The position numbers and the translations under genes are program-made. A stretch of 64,000 nt of DNA from Prosthecodimorpha staleyi (GTDB lineage Bacteria > Pseudomonadota > Alphaproteobacteria > Rhizobiales > Ancalomicrobiaceae), in NCBI RefSeq assembly GCF_018729455.1, contig NZ_JAHHZF010000004.1, forward strand, positions 124,001 to 188,000, written 5' to 3'. Position 1 is the stretch's first letter. Every line of letters begins with the position of its first letter. Below the pieces are notes generated by a model that was not told the origin of the DNA, made no database searches, and saw only the letters and a program-made list of their open reading frames with translations. Positions 42,088 through 51,041 of the stretch are shown in pieces.

Positions 42088-42891
42088 ATGTCCGATGTAC
42101 CCGGCGAAAGCGAGGCCGGACCGATCCGGCGCGACCCGATCGTGCGCAGGATCGCATTGTCCGACATTTTCGAAGCCCTCGCGCTCGGCCTGCGCGACTT
42201 CCAGGCGGCGCCGCTCTACGGGCTGTTCTTCGGGGCGATCTATGCCTTCGGCGGGATCGGCATCGTCACCGCGGCCTTCGCCTTCGGCATCGGCTGGCTG
42301 CCCTATCCGATCGCGGCCGGCTTCGCCCTGATCGGCCCCTTCGTGGCCGTCGGGCTCTACGAGGTCAGCCGGCGCCGCGAGGCGGGAACGGCCCTTTCGT
42401 TCGGGTCCGTGCTCGGCGTCGTCTACGACCAGCACCGGCGCGAGCTCGGCTGGATGGCCTTCGTCACGCTGTTCGTGTTCCTGGTCTGGATGTACCAGGT
42501 GCGCATGCTGCTGGCCTTGTTCCTGGGCTTCAAGTCCTTCGCATCGTTGCACGAATTCCTCGACGTGGTGCTGACCACGCCGGAGGGGCTGATGTTCCTC
42601 GCGGTCGGCCATGCCGTCGGCGCGGTGCTCTCCGTGGTGCTCTTCTCGCTCACCGTGGTGGCCTTTCCGCTCCTGCTCGACCGGGATCTCGACTTCATCA
42701 CCGCGATGATCACGAGCGTCCGCACCGTCACCACCAATCCGGTGCCCATGCTGACCTGGGCGGCCGTGGTGGTCGCGCTGCTGGCCCTTTCGATCCTGCC
42801 GGGCTTTCTCGGTCTGCTGCTGACCCTGCCGGTGCTCGGGCATACGACCTGGCACCTCTACCGGCGCCTCGTCGCCCCGCCGATCGACTGA
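42088..42891 (+). CDS. DUF2189 membrane protein
   Basis: A 267-aa integral membrane protein of the DUF2189 family (function unknown). It starts with the conserved cytoplasmic RRIALSDIFEALALGLRDFQAAPLYGLFFG, then has about six hydrophobic segments including GIGIVTAAFAFGIGW, IAAGFALIGPFVAVGLYEVSRR and WAAVVVALLALSILPGFLGLLL, and ends GHTTWHLYRRLV. The ATG at 42088 is preceded by GGGAGGG. It stands between the frc terminator and the convergent type II secretion genes. Confidence 0.88.
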   Translation: MSDVPGESEAGPIRRDPIVRRIALSDIFEALALGLRDFQAAPLYGLFFGAIYAFGGIGIVTAAFAFGIGWLPYPIAAGFALIGPFVAVGLYEVSRRREAGTALSFGSVLGVVYDQHRRELGWMAFVTLFVFLVWMYQVRMLLALFLGFKSFASLHEFLDVVLTTPEGLMFLAVGHAVGAVLSVVLFSLTVVAFPLLLDRDLDFITAMITSVRTVTTNPVPMLTWAAVVVALLALSILPGFLGLLLTLPVLGHTTWHLYRRLVAPPID

Positions 42892-42919
42892 CTGGGGACC
42901 GGCGCGGTCCCGCGCCGCG

Positions 42920-43381
42920 CTATGGCGCCTCGCCCGGAGGCTTCAGGGCCAGTTCCAGCTGCTCGCCATTCTGCTCGAGCGTGATCGAGCGCGCCTGGAT
43001 CTCGGCGACCGTCCAGCCCTGGATCTCCTCGCCCTGGCGCACGGTCAGCGGCTTGCCGTCATCGCCGCGAAACACGGCTATGCGGGTCTCGCCGCCGACA
43101 ATCACGCCGGTCAGCACGGCGGTCGGCGGCACCACCGGCTCCGGCGCGGGCGGGCCCGGATCGGCCGGCAGCACGGCGACCGGCGGCGGCGCGACGACCG
43201 CGGGAGGCGGCGGCGGCGGTGGCCGCCGGCTCGGCACGAACAGCGGCCGGTCGCGCGTCGCCGACAGGCCATCGAGGGTCAGCGTCTCGATCGAGATCGC
43301 CCAGCCGGGTGCGGCCGGGATCATCGCGGCCAGCAGGACCACGACCGACAGCGCCGGCAGCGGGTGGCGGCCCCGGCTCAT
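42920..43381 (-). CDS. Type II secretion GspN/GspC-like periplasmic protein
   Basis: A 153-aa exported protein. The N-terminus (LSVVVLLAAMIPAAPGWA) looks like a signal peptide. A Pro-rich linker (RRPPPPPPPAVVAPPP) leads to a small beta domain (LTGVIVGGETRIAVFRGDDGKPLTVRQGEEIQGWTV), which resembles the HR domain of GspC/PilP proteins that contacts the secretin. It overlaps gspM by four bases and ends the leftward gsp operon. There is no other GspC gene, so this short protein may be its replacement; that is inference. Confidence 0.7.
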   Translation of the reverse strand: MSRGRHPLPALSVVVLLAAMIPAAPGWAISIETLTLDGLSATRDRPLFVPSRRPPPPPPPAVVAPPPVAVLPADPGPPAPEPVVPPTAVLTGVIVGGETRIAVFRGDDGKPLTVRQGEEIQGWTVAEIQARSITLEQNGEQLELALKPPGEAP

Positions 43382-43953
43382 GACGGTTTCCGCCAGTAGG
43401 CGCTGACCGTCAGCGTGGTGCGCAGAACGCGGCCGGCCTCCGCCGGATCGCCGACCTGTTCGCTGCGCGCCGGCGCCAGGGCCAGTTCGTCGACGAAGCC
43501 GAACGGCGCACCGGTCTCGATCTCGAACAGGGCCGCCTGGACGGCCTCCATCCGGCCTTCGAACACAAGTTGCAGCTCGATGCGCCGGTCCGCCGTGTCG
43601 CCCTCCGACTTCATCAGCAACTGCGACGAGAAGACCTGTCCGCCCGCGGTCTCGACCAGCCCGCGGATGCGCCGCTGCATGTTGGCCGCCGCGATGGTCT
43701 CGCTTTCGCCCGCCAGGTAGGGATCGCGCCGGTCGATGTCGCCCGGCCGGGCCTGACCGAGCCGTTGCGGCGTATGCCGCTTGAGACTGTCGAGCAGTTC
43801 GGCCTTGGCGGAGATCTCGGCCTGCTGCACCTCATAGACTTGCCAGGCCCAGAGCAGCGAACCCGCCGCCACCGCCGCCAGGGCGACGAACAGGCCGCCG
43901 GCCAGCAGCCGCTGGCGCGATTTGCCCGCACCGGTCCCGGATGCCGCCATCAT
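43378..43953 (-). CDS. gspM: Type II secretion GspM-like protein
   Basis: A 191-aa bitopic inner-membrane protein: a cytoplasmic N-terminus, one hydrophobic helix (LLAGGLFVALAAVAAGSLLWAW), then a periplasmic coiled part and a ferredoxin-like domain (RRIRGLVETAGGQVFSSQLL; ELQLVFEGRMEAVQAALFEIE). GspM dimerises with GspL in the inner-membrane platform. The ATG at 43953 overlaps the gspL stop as ATGA. Confidence 0.82.
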   Translation of the reverse strand: MMAASGTGAGKSRQRLLAGGLFVALAAVAAGSLLWAWQVYEVQQAEISAKAELLDSLKRHTPQRLGQARPGDIDRRDPYLAGESETIAAANMQRRIRGLVETAGGQVFSSQLLMKSEGDTADRRIELQLVFEGRMEAVQAALFEIETGAPFGFVDELALAPARSEQVGDPAEAGRVLRTTLTVSAYWRKPS

Positions 43954-45005
43954 CGCACCGCCTCCGCCGATCGGACCGGCTCGATGCGCATTTCGATATA
44001 GAAGCGGTCGCCGCTGCCGGAGGGCAACCGGGTCGACGGCGCATAGAAGGCGACCGACCGGAAGCTCGGCGAGGCCTCCAGGGCGGGGATCAGGGCCGAG
44101 ACATCCTCGGCGACGCCCGACATCCGGATCAGGCCCTTCTCGATCCGCAGATCGGTCAGATGCGCCTGATCCGGCAGGGCCGCGGCAAGCTGGTCGACCA
44201 GCAGCACCATCGGCGGCGTCGCCGAACGCTGGGCGCGCAGGCCTTCGGCCGGATCGCTCTTGGGCCGGGTCCGCTCCATCGCCGTGCGCAGGAAATCGCG
44301 CCGCTCGGCAATCGCCCGATCGAGATCGGCGGCGCTCTGCTCGGTCAATTCCTGTGTCCAGGAGGCAGCGACCACGCCGGCGACGGCCGCGATCACCAGA
44401 ACGGCCAGCGCGGTCCCGGCGATGCGGCGCGGCACGACCCGGCCGCCATCCGCATCCGCCGCCACCGTGATGGCGAAACGGCCGGCGTCCCCGGCGGCGC
44501 TCAGATCGAGCCGGCGCGGGTTCAGCCGGCGCAGTCCTTCGACGAGACCGGCGACCAGCGGGCGCGGCACCACGCCGAGCCGCACGGACAGGCGGCTCGG
44601 ATCCTCGGCGAGCGGCTCGGTCTCCACACCGTAGTAGGTGTCCCCAACCCGCCAGGGTGTCACGCGCTCGACGTGATGGCGCACGAAGGCATCGAGATAG
44701 GGCGCGCTCTGTGCGGCAACCGGCTCCAGCGCCCGGCGGAACAGCCACGCCTCGGGTATGTCGACCGCGACGGCGGCTCCCTCCAGCCGGGCCGGCAGAT
44801 CGACCGGCTCGAAGGCCAGGCCGTCGGCACCGACCGTGATGCGGCCGTGGCGGGTGCCGTCCTCGACCGTCCAGGCGCCGGCCGTTCCGGCTTCGGGTCG
44901 GATCGCCACGGCGCGGCCGGCCGAACGACCGCGGCCGGCAGCGACCATGAGGTCGGCCAGGCCGTCGACCCACCAGCGGGCGAAACGGTCGATCGATTTC
45001 AGCAT
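43950..45005 (-). CDS. gspL: Type II secretion GspL-like protein with PilN-type domain
   Basis: A 351-aa bitopic protein. The cytoplasmic actin-like part covers about residues 1-205, with YLDAFVRHHVERVTPWRVGDTYYGVE as a typical GspL/PilM segment. A single hydrophobic helix (GTALAVLVIAAVAGVVAASW) leads to a periplasmic PilN/GspL fold (LLVDQLAAALPDQAHLTDLRIEKGLIRMSGVAEDV). GspL links the GspE ATPase to the platform. It overlaps gspM and follows gspK after 94 bases. Confidence 0.82.
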   Translation of the reverse strand: MLKSIDRFARWWVDGLADLMVAAGRGRSAGRAVAIRPEAGTAGAWTVEDGTRHGRITVGADGLAFEPVDLPARLEGAAVAVDIPEAWLFRRALEPVAAQSAPYLDAFVRHHVERVTPWRVGDTYYGVETEPLAEDPSRLSVRLGVVPRPLVAGLVEGLRRLNPRRLDLSAAGDAGRFAITVAADADGGRVVPRRIAGTALAVLVIAAVAGVVAASWTQELTEQSAADLDRAIAERRDFLRTAMERTRPKSDPAEGLRAQRSATPPMVLLVDQLAAALPDQAHLTDLRIEKGLIRMSGVAEDVSALIPALEASPSFRSVAFYAPSTRLPSGSGDRFYIEMRIEPVRSAEAVR

Positions 45006-45099
45006 GCCTGTTCCCGACCGGGCGACGACTGCCGCTCCCCGCGGAGCATCGCCCGAATGTCTTGACGAAGCCTTCCAGATCCGGACGTTGATCGCATCC

Positions 45100-46017
45100 T
45101 CACGACCCCGGATAGGATTGCCAGGAAACCACCTGCACGTCTATTCCGCCTCCTTCCGACCCGACCACCGCCTCGAAGCGCCGCTCGAAGCGCCCGCGCA
45201 CAAGGACCCGGATCGTCGCGCGCACGGCCCGGCCCGGATCGAGATCGATGAAGGCGCGGCTCGAAGACGGAAAGGCGGCGACGATGTCCTCGCGCCGCTC
45301 GAAGCCGGCGCCGCGGCGGCCGATGAAGGTATCGGCGCGGCGCTCCTCGCCGCCCGACAGCGCCTTGACGACCAGGCGGCCGGCGATCGTCGGATCGACG
45401 CCGGCCTTGCCGGAGGCGACCGTCACGGCGCCGGCGATCGCCTGGCGCATACCGGCAGGCAGGCCGAGCACCTGATCCAGTTCGGCGAGATGCACGAAGT
45501 TGCGGTTGCCCGGCGGCGGCAGCCCGGCGCGGGCATAGTCCTCCGCCTCGGCTCCGGACGGCCGCTTGGCATCGTCCGGATCGCGCCAGTCGACGATGCG
45601 GTCGGCATAGAGGCGCGCCTCGGTCGGGCTGGCGCCGGCGACCTGGAACAGGGCGGCAAGCAGTTCCGGCGTGGCGGCGTTGAGGTCGATCCGGGCGGTC
45701 TCGCCGATATAGGCGACCTCGACGACCGCATCCGCGAACGGGACCGCGAAGGCGCCGGCCCGACGGACGCCGGGCTCTCCGGACGCCAGGCGGGCCGCGA
45801 TCAGGTCGACCGCCGCCCGGCCGAGCTCCTCGGCCCGGACCTCGTCGAGATAGACCGTCGCGGCCCGAACGCCGGCCGACGACGAACGCATCGCGGTGAC
45901 GGCGAGACTGGAGGCGGCGGCCCCGAAGATCAGCACCATCAACAGCACGGCCCCGCGGCTTGCCCTTGCGGCCCGGAGCGCCGCGGCCAACCGTCCCGTC
46001 TGAAGCAACCCCTTCAC
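45100..46017 (-). CDS. gspK: Type II secretion minor pseudopilin GspK
   Basis: A 305-aa prepilin-like protein with an N-terminal hydrophobic helix (SRGAVLLMVLIFGAAASSLAV) and the GspK-specific segment ARIDLNAATPELLAALFQVAG, with a second helix-hairpin domain (FVHLAELDQVLGLPAGM). GspK caps the pseudopilus tip with GspI and GspJ. The GTG at 46017 overlaps the prepilin peptidase stop as GTGA. It is the largest minor pseudopilin, as expected. Confidence 0.88.
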   Translation of the reverse strand: MKGLLQTGRLAAALRAARASRGAVLLMVLIFGAAASSLAVTAMRSSSAGVRAATVYLDEVRAEELGRAAVDLIAARLASGEPGVRRAGAFAVPFADAVVEVAYIGETARIDLNAATPELLAALFQVAGASPTEARLYADRIVDWRDPDDAKRPSGAEAEDYARAGLPPPGNRNFVHLAELDQVLGLPAGMRQAIAGAVTVASGKAGVDPTIAGRLVVKALSGGEERRADTFIGRRGAGFERREDIVAAFPSSSRAFIDLDPGRAVRATIRVLVRGRFERRFEAVVGSEGGGIDVQVVSWQSYPGS

Positions 46018-46634
46018 GGCCAGCCCCCCCAGCCGTCCGGAACCGCCAGGGACCAGACATGGACGGCGAAACCGGCCGGTGCCATAAAGGCGCCGAACGG
46101 GACCAGGGTCATCCCGCCCGCGGCCTCCGGATCGCCTCTTCCGCCGAGGGCACGGGCGGCCAGCACCACGCCGAGCGCCGCCATGGCGGCCAGTTGCAGT
46201 GCCAGAGCCTGGGCGAACGGATCGAGCCACAGGCCGAGCGCCGCGGCGAGCTTCACATCGCCGAAGCCGATGCCTTCCTGGCCGCGCAGCCAGCGATAGG
46301 CGATTCTCACCGCAAGCACCGCCGCCCCGGCCCCGGCGCCCTGGGCCAGGGCCCATGCCGCGCCGGTCCCGCCCCCGATCCACCAGGCCTGGGCGAGCCC
46401 GGTCGCCGCAATGCCGAGGCTCGCCGGATCCGGGATCAGATAGCGGTCGAGATCGGACCGCACCACGACGACGACCAGCAGCCAGAACAGGCCCGCGAAC
46501 AACGCCTCCATGGGGGGCAGCAGCACCGCCAGGGTGAGCACCCCCAGCGCCGCCGCCAAGGCGTCGGTGGCCCGCAGGCGCAGCGGCGGTTCTGCCTCGC
46601 CGACCTCCAGGGCGGTCCCATCGGGCAACGCCAT
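46014..46634 (-). CDS. gspO: Prepilin peptidase (GspO-like, catalytic domain only)
   Basis: A 206-aa membrane aspartyl protease that cleaves prepilin leaders. The two catalytic aspartates are visible in VRSDLDRYLIPDP (about residue 60) and GFGDVKLAAALGLW (about residue 125). The N-terminal methylase domain of classical PilD is missing, as in CpaA/TadV-like short forms, so N-methylation may be absent or done elsewhere. It overlaps gspK and follows gspD after 32 bases. Confidence 0.85.
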   Translation of the reverse strand: MALPDGTALEVGEAEPPLRLRATDALAAALGVLTLAVLLPPMEALFAGLFWLLVVVVVRSDLDRYLIPDPASLGIAATGLAQAWWIGGGTGAAWALAQGAGAGAAVLAVRIAYRWLRGQEGIGFGDVKLAAALGLWLDPFAQALALQLAAMAALGVVLAARALGGRGDPEAAGGMTLVPFGAFMAPAGFAVHVWSLAVPDGWGGWP

Positions 46635-46666
46635 CCTGCCGCCTCCCGTAGGTTCGGCCGCCGCGC

Positions 46667-48991
46667 TCAGCGCAGCGGCTGGCGCATGGCCGAGAACCGG
46701 TCGCGGAACTCCTCGGCGACCGATTGCGCGTCGGCCTGATCGCGGATGATCTGCGGCTTGATGAAGATGATCAGTTCGGTCCGCTCGGCCGTCTTGGTGT
46801 TGGAGGCCAGGATCTCGTTCAGGAACTTGACCGAGACCAGGCCCGGCAGGCCCTCGCGGTTGCTCTCGCGCCGCTCGGTGATCAGGCCGGCGAGCAGCAC
46901 GGTCTGGCCGCTCGACACCGCGATCTGGCTGCGCACCCGGCGCTGCGCGATGGTCGGCGTGAGGGACTGGCTATCCTTATTGACGACGTTGGAGATTTCC
47001 TGCTCGACATCGAGCGTCACGACGCCGTTGGCGTTCACGCGCGGCATCACGCGCAGGATGATGCCGGTGTCGCGGAACTCGACATTGTTAACGATCGGCG
47101 CCGTGGTGCTGTCGACCGAGGTCGCCGTGCGGGTCGTGATCGGCACCTGATCGCCGACCTGCAGAACGGCCGGCTGGTTGTCGAGCACGACCAGGGAGGG
47201 CGAGGACAGGATCTTGACGTTGGTCAGCGTCTGCAGCGCATCCAGCACCATGCGCGGCTCGGATTTCGGACCGAGCAGCAGGTTGAAGCCGGGCAGCGTA
47301 CGCGCGAGCTTGGCCGTATCCGCCACGCCGACGGAGCCGCGATTGCCGCCGGCGCCGAGATCGGAACTCTTCAGGTAGAACTGGACGCCGTAGTTGAGCT
47401 GGTCTGTCAGCTTGACCTCGGCGATGGTCGCCTCGATGGCGACCTGCACGGGCGGGCGATCGAGTTCGCGGATGGTGCGTTCGACCAGCTTGTAGTCCGC
47501 CGCGGAGGCATAGATCAGCAGGGTGTTGTTGGGGATGTCCGCCGTGACGCGGACGGTCGAGCCGGGACCGCCGGACCCGTGGCTGCCGCCGCCACCGCCG
47601 GAGCCCGCCGCTCCGTTGCCGGCGCCGAGTTCGCTGCCGCCGCCGGCCGTGCCCATGCCGGTCGCCGCCCCGCCGGACGCACCGTTGCCGGATGAATTCG
47701 GGAAGGCCGCGAAGGCCGAACCGACCCGGCTGCCGCCGACCGCATTGCCGCCCGACGACCCGCCGCTGCTGCCGCCGCTGCCCGACGACTGGGTCAGCGT
47801 GCCGCCGCGGCCGCCGCCGACCGGCTCGAGACTGTCCTTGTCGGCGCCGGAGCCGCCCTGCCCGGACCCGCGGCCCGAGAAGGCGTCGTTGAGCAGAGCC
47901 GCAAGATTCTTGGCCTGGCCGTATTTCAGCCGATAGACCTTCACGCCGGCCGCCGCCTGATCGATCCGATCGAGCCGCTTGACCCAGCGCTGCACGATAT
48001 CGATCGCGTCGCGCCGCTTCGAGACGACCAGGATGGCATTCAAACGGCTCATCGGCTGCAGCTGCACCTGCCCCTGGCCGACGCCGCCCTCCCCGGCATC
48101 CAGGATGCGGTTCAACTCGCCGATCACGGTTTCGGGCGACGAATTGGCCAGCGGGAAGATGCCGACCGACTGGTCGCGCATCCAGTCGGTGTCGACCAGG
48201 GTGGCGGCATCGAGAGCGGCGCGCCGCTCGGCCGCCGTCCCCTGGATCAGCACCAGATTGGTCCCGGCGTCGACCTTGAGCGCGCCCGGCTTGGAGGCGA
48301 AGCTCTCCAGCACCCGCGCCAGCGTCTGTGCGGAGACGAATTTCGCCGGAATGACCGAGGTACCGTAGCCCTCGCCCGCGGCCGCATAGTCGAAGCGGCC
48401 CGATCCGATCGCCTCGGACGAGGGCGTGATCCGGTACACGCCGCCTTCGCGTGTCACCGCGATATTGACCGCCTTGAGCGTGGTCTCCATGACGCTGACC
48501 AGACGGCCGCGCGGCACGGCGCGCGCCGAGTTCAGACTGACCGTGCCGGTGGCGCGGCTGTCGACGGTGTAGTTCTCGCCCAGAATGTCGCCAAGGATCG
48601 ACTTGGCCAGCGCCGCGACCTCGACATTCTCGAAATTGAGCAGAAAGCCGTCGCCCTCCTGCGTGATCGACCCTTCCGGCACGCCGCCCGCACCGTCCAC
48701 GCTGCCGGTCCGTTCCGGCCGTCCCTCGCCGCCGTAGATCCGGCCGCGGGTATCCTGGTTTCCCGAACGGGTGCCGTATTTGCCGCCGATGTCGTTCTTG
48801 CGGGCGGTCAGATCCGTGCTGCCGAAGCCCGTGAAGGCGTCCTGAAGACTCCCCGAATCGTTCGCACAGGCCCCGAGCAGGGCCGTCAGCGCCAGGCCCG
48901 CGGCGGCCAGAAGCCCGCCGAAAGACCGCGATCGCGCGAAACCGCGCCCAGAATGGGGCCTTGTTTCACGCAGGGACCGGACCTCTTCCAT
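46667..48991 (-). CDS. gspD: Type II secretion secretin GspD
   Basis: A 774-aa outer-membrane channel. It begins with a lipoprotein-like signal (LLAAAGLALTALLGAC), then N0-N3 domains (LLNFENVEVAALAKSILGDILGENYTVD; VYRLKYGQAKNLAALLNDAF; VRVTADIPNNTLLIYAS). A Gly/Ser-rich insert of about 100 residues sits between N2 and N3. The secretin core contains VAIEATIAEVKLTDQLNYGVQF and QVGDQVPITTRTATS. It ends with the lipidation-type C-terminal segment AERTELIIFIKPQII. Starts at 48991 (ATG) or 49048 (GTG) are both open; no strong ribosome site decides. It is divergent from gspE. Confidence 0.9.
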   Translation of the reverse strand: MEEVRSLRETRPHSGRGFARSRSFGGLLAAAGLALTALLGACANDSGSLQDAFTGFGSTDLTARKNDIGGKYGTRSGNQDTRGRIYGGEGRPERTGSVDGAGGVPEGSITQEGDGFLLNFENVEVAALAKSILGDILGENYTVDSRATGTVSLNSARAVPRGRLVSVMETTLKAVNIAVTREGGVYRITPSSEAIGSGRFDYAAAGEGYGTSVIPAKFVSAQTLARVLESFASKPGALKVDAGTNLVLIQGTAAERRAALDAATLVDTDWMRDQSVGIFPLANSSPETVIGELNRILDAGEGGVGQGQVQLQPMSRLNAILVVSKRRDAIDIVQRWVKRLDRIDQAAAGVKVYRLKYGQAKNLAALLNDAFSGRGSGQGGSGADKDSLEPVGGGRGGTLTQSSGSGGSSGGSSGGNAVGGSRVGSAFAAFPNSSGNGASGGAATGMGTAGGGSELGAGNGAAGSGGGGGSHGSGGPGSTVRVTADIPNNTLLIYASAADYKLVERTIRELDRPPVQVAIEATIAEVKLTDQLNYGVQFYLKSSDLGAGGNRGSVGVADTAKLARTLPGFNLLLGPKSEPRMVLDALQTLTNVKILSSPSLVVLDNQPAVLQVGDQVPITTRTATSVDSTTAPIVNNVEFRDTGIILRVMPRVNANGVVTLDVEQEISNVVNKDSQSLTPTIAQRRVRSQIAVSSGQTVLLAGLITERRESNREGLPGLVSVKFLNEILASNTKTAERTELIIFIKPQIIRDQADAQSVAEEFRDRFSAMRQPLR

Positions 48992-49242
48992 CAATCGAGC
49001 CGCCAGACTGAGCGCGGGATCACCCGCCGACCTGATATTCACTAGCACGATGCCGTGCCCGCGGAGAACTCCGCCGCTTCCCCGATCCGAATCACCAGGC
49101 GGACTCGCGAGACCCGACGGCCTGGCAGATCGGCCCGAAATCGGCGCGCCCGGCCGGATACGGCACGAAAACGGCCGGACTCCGACCAGGACGGGGCTCC
49201 GGCGTCAGCGCCCCGACAGGAACGTTCGCCGAACATGGTACC

Positions 49243-51024
49243 GTGGAAACGCCTGTGGACATTGCTTCCTTGTTAACCTCTTCGTATCAGCCTATCGACC
49301 GATCGCGCACCGCTGCCGGGTCGCTCGGGTCGCACCGTTCGGACGCGGGACCAATGACCTCTCTGGTTTCCCAACTCGTCGAGAAGGGCCTGATCCGCAA
49401 CGATCAGCTGATCGGCCTTGCCGGTCCTTCGACAGAAATCACCAGTCTGCCTTACAGGAGGCTGATGGAGGCCGCCGGCATCGCGCCGGGCCGCTTCGCC
49501 GACCTGGTTGCCGAGTTGCACGGCCTGCCGCGGTCGGACCTCGACACCATGCTGGCCGGCGAGCCGCTGCTCGGTCCCTTCTCGCGCGTCTTCCTGACCG
49601 AATCGGGGATCTATCCCTACCGCCTGCGCTCCGGTGCGCAGCGTCTCGCAGTCGTCGACCCGACCCAGCGCGATGTGGTCGATGCGGTGGCGATGACGCT
49701 CGGCGGCGCGGTCACGATCGAGATCGCCGGCCTCGACGAGATCGAGATCGCGCTGGAGCGGGCGGGCGAGGCGCAGGAGGCGACGGTCGCCGGCGAGGAC
49801 GAACCCGGTCCCGTGACCGGCGCCGAGAATGTCGACGAACTGCGCGATCTCGCCAGCGGCGCGCCCGTGGTCCGGGCCGTGGAGGAGATTTTCGATCGCG
49901 CCGTCTCGCTGCGGGCGACCGATATCCATATCGAGCCGACCCGGCGCGACTATCAGGTTCGCGTGCGCGTCGATGGCGTCATGCGGGCGATCGTCGCACC
50001 GCGGGTGCCGCACCGCGCCATCGTCTCGCGCATCAAGATCCTGGCCAGTCTCAACATCGCCGAACACCGCCTGCCCCAGGACGGGCGCACCCGCGCCAAG
50101 ATCCGCGGCCGCGACTACGACATCCGCGTTGCCGTGATGCCGACCACCACCGGCGAGGCCGTCATCCTGCGCCTGCTCGACCGGTCCGGAAAGCTGGTCG
50201 ACTTCTCCCAGCTCGGGCTCCGGACCCGCGACGAGACGGCGCTGCGCCGGCAGATCGAAATGCCCTACGGGCTCGTCGTGGTGACCGGCCCGACCGGCAG
50301 CGGCAAGACGACCACGCTCGCCGCCTCGCTCTCGATCCTCAACGACCAGACCCGCAAGATCCTGACCGTGGAGGATCCGGTCGAATACGAGATCCCCGGC
50401 GTCAGCCAGTCGCAGGTGCGCACCGCCGTGGGCCTGACCTTCGCCTCCGCGCTGCGCGCCTTCCTGCGTCAGGACCCCGACGTGATCATGGTCGGCGAAG
50501 TGCGCGACACCGAGACGGCCAAGATCGCCATCCAGGCCTCGCTGACCGGCCACATGGTGATGACCACGCTGCACACCAACACCGCCGCAGCCGCCATCAC
50601 CCGGCTCATCGACATGGGCGTGGAGCCGTTCCTGATCGCCTCCTCGCTGCGCGCGGTGGTCGGCCAGCGCCTCGTCCGCCTGCTCTGCCCGGACTGCCGG
50701 AGGCCCAGGCGCCTGGAGGCGCACGATTTCGACATCAACCCGCGCTTCACCGCGATCGGCCTGGAGCCCGGCACGATGGTGCACGAGCCGGTCGGCTGCG
50801 AGCGCTGCGGCGGCACCGGCTATCGCGGCCGGCGCGCCATCTTCGAGGTGCTCGAGGTCAACGAGCCGATCCGCCGCCTGATTCTCGGCGGCGCCGACGA
50901 CCAGGCGATCGAGACGACGGCCCGGGCGGCCGGTATGACCACGATGATCGAGGACGGGCGCGCGCGCTGCCTCGACGGGACCACATCGGTGGACGAAGTG
51001 TTCCGCGTCGCGGCCCTGCGCTGA
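49243..51024 (+). CDS. gspE: Type II secretion ATPase GspE
   Basis: A 593-aa cytoplasmic ATPase. The N-domain contains YRRLMEAAGIAPGRFADLVAELHGLP. Conserved parts follow in order: ATDIHIEPTRRDYQVRVRVDGVM, Walker A GPTGSGKTTTLAA, the Asp box ILTVEDPVEYEIPGVSQSQV, Walker B DPDVIMVGEVRDTETAKIA, the His box LTGHMVMTTLHTN, and a zinc-binding LLCPDCRR...CERCGGTGY pair. The GTG at 49243 is the longest start; an ATG at 49354 (MTSLVSQLVEKGLI) is a strong alternative. It heads the rightward gspEFGHIJ operon, divergent from gspD. Confidence 0.93.
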   Translation: METPVDIASLLTSSYQPIDRSRTAAGSLGSHRSDAGPMTSLVSQLVEKGLIRNDQLIGLAGPSTEITSLPYRRLMEAAGIAPGRFADLVAELHGLPRSDLDTMLAGEPLLGPFSRVFLTESGIYPYRLRSGAQRLAVVDPTQRDVVDAVAMTLGGAVTIEIAGLDEIEIALERAGEAQEATVAGEDEPGPVTGAENVDELRDLASGAPVVRAVEEIFDRAVSLRATDIHIEPTRRDYQVRVRVDGVMRAIVAPRVPHRAIVSRIKILASLNIAEHRLPQDGRTRAKIRGRDYDIRVAVMPTTTGEAVILRLLDRSGKLVDFSQLGLRTRDETALRRQIEMPYGLVVVTGPTGSGKTTTLAASLSILNDQTRKILTVEDPVEYEIPGVSQSQVRTAVGLTFASALRAFLRQDPDVIMVGEVRDTETAKIAIQASLTGHMVMTTLHTNTAAAAITRLIDMGVEPFLIASSLRAVVGQRLVRLLCPDCRRPRRLEAHDFDINPRFTAIGLEPGTMVHEPVGCERCGGTGYRGRRAIFEVLEVNEPIRRLILGGADDQAIETTARAAGMTTMIEDGRARCLDGTTSVDEVFRVAALR

Positions 51025-51041
51025 GCCCGGAGGAGATGCCC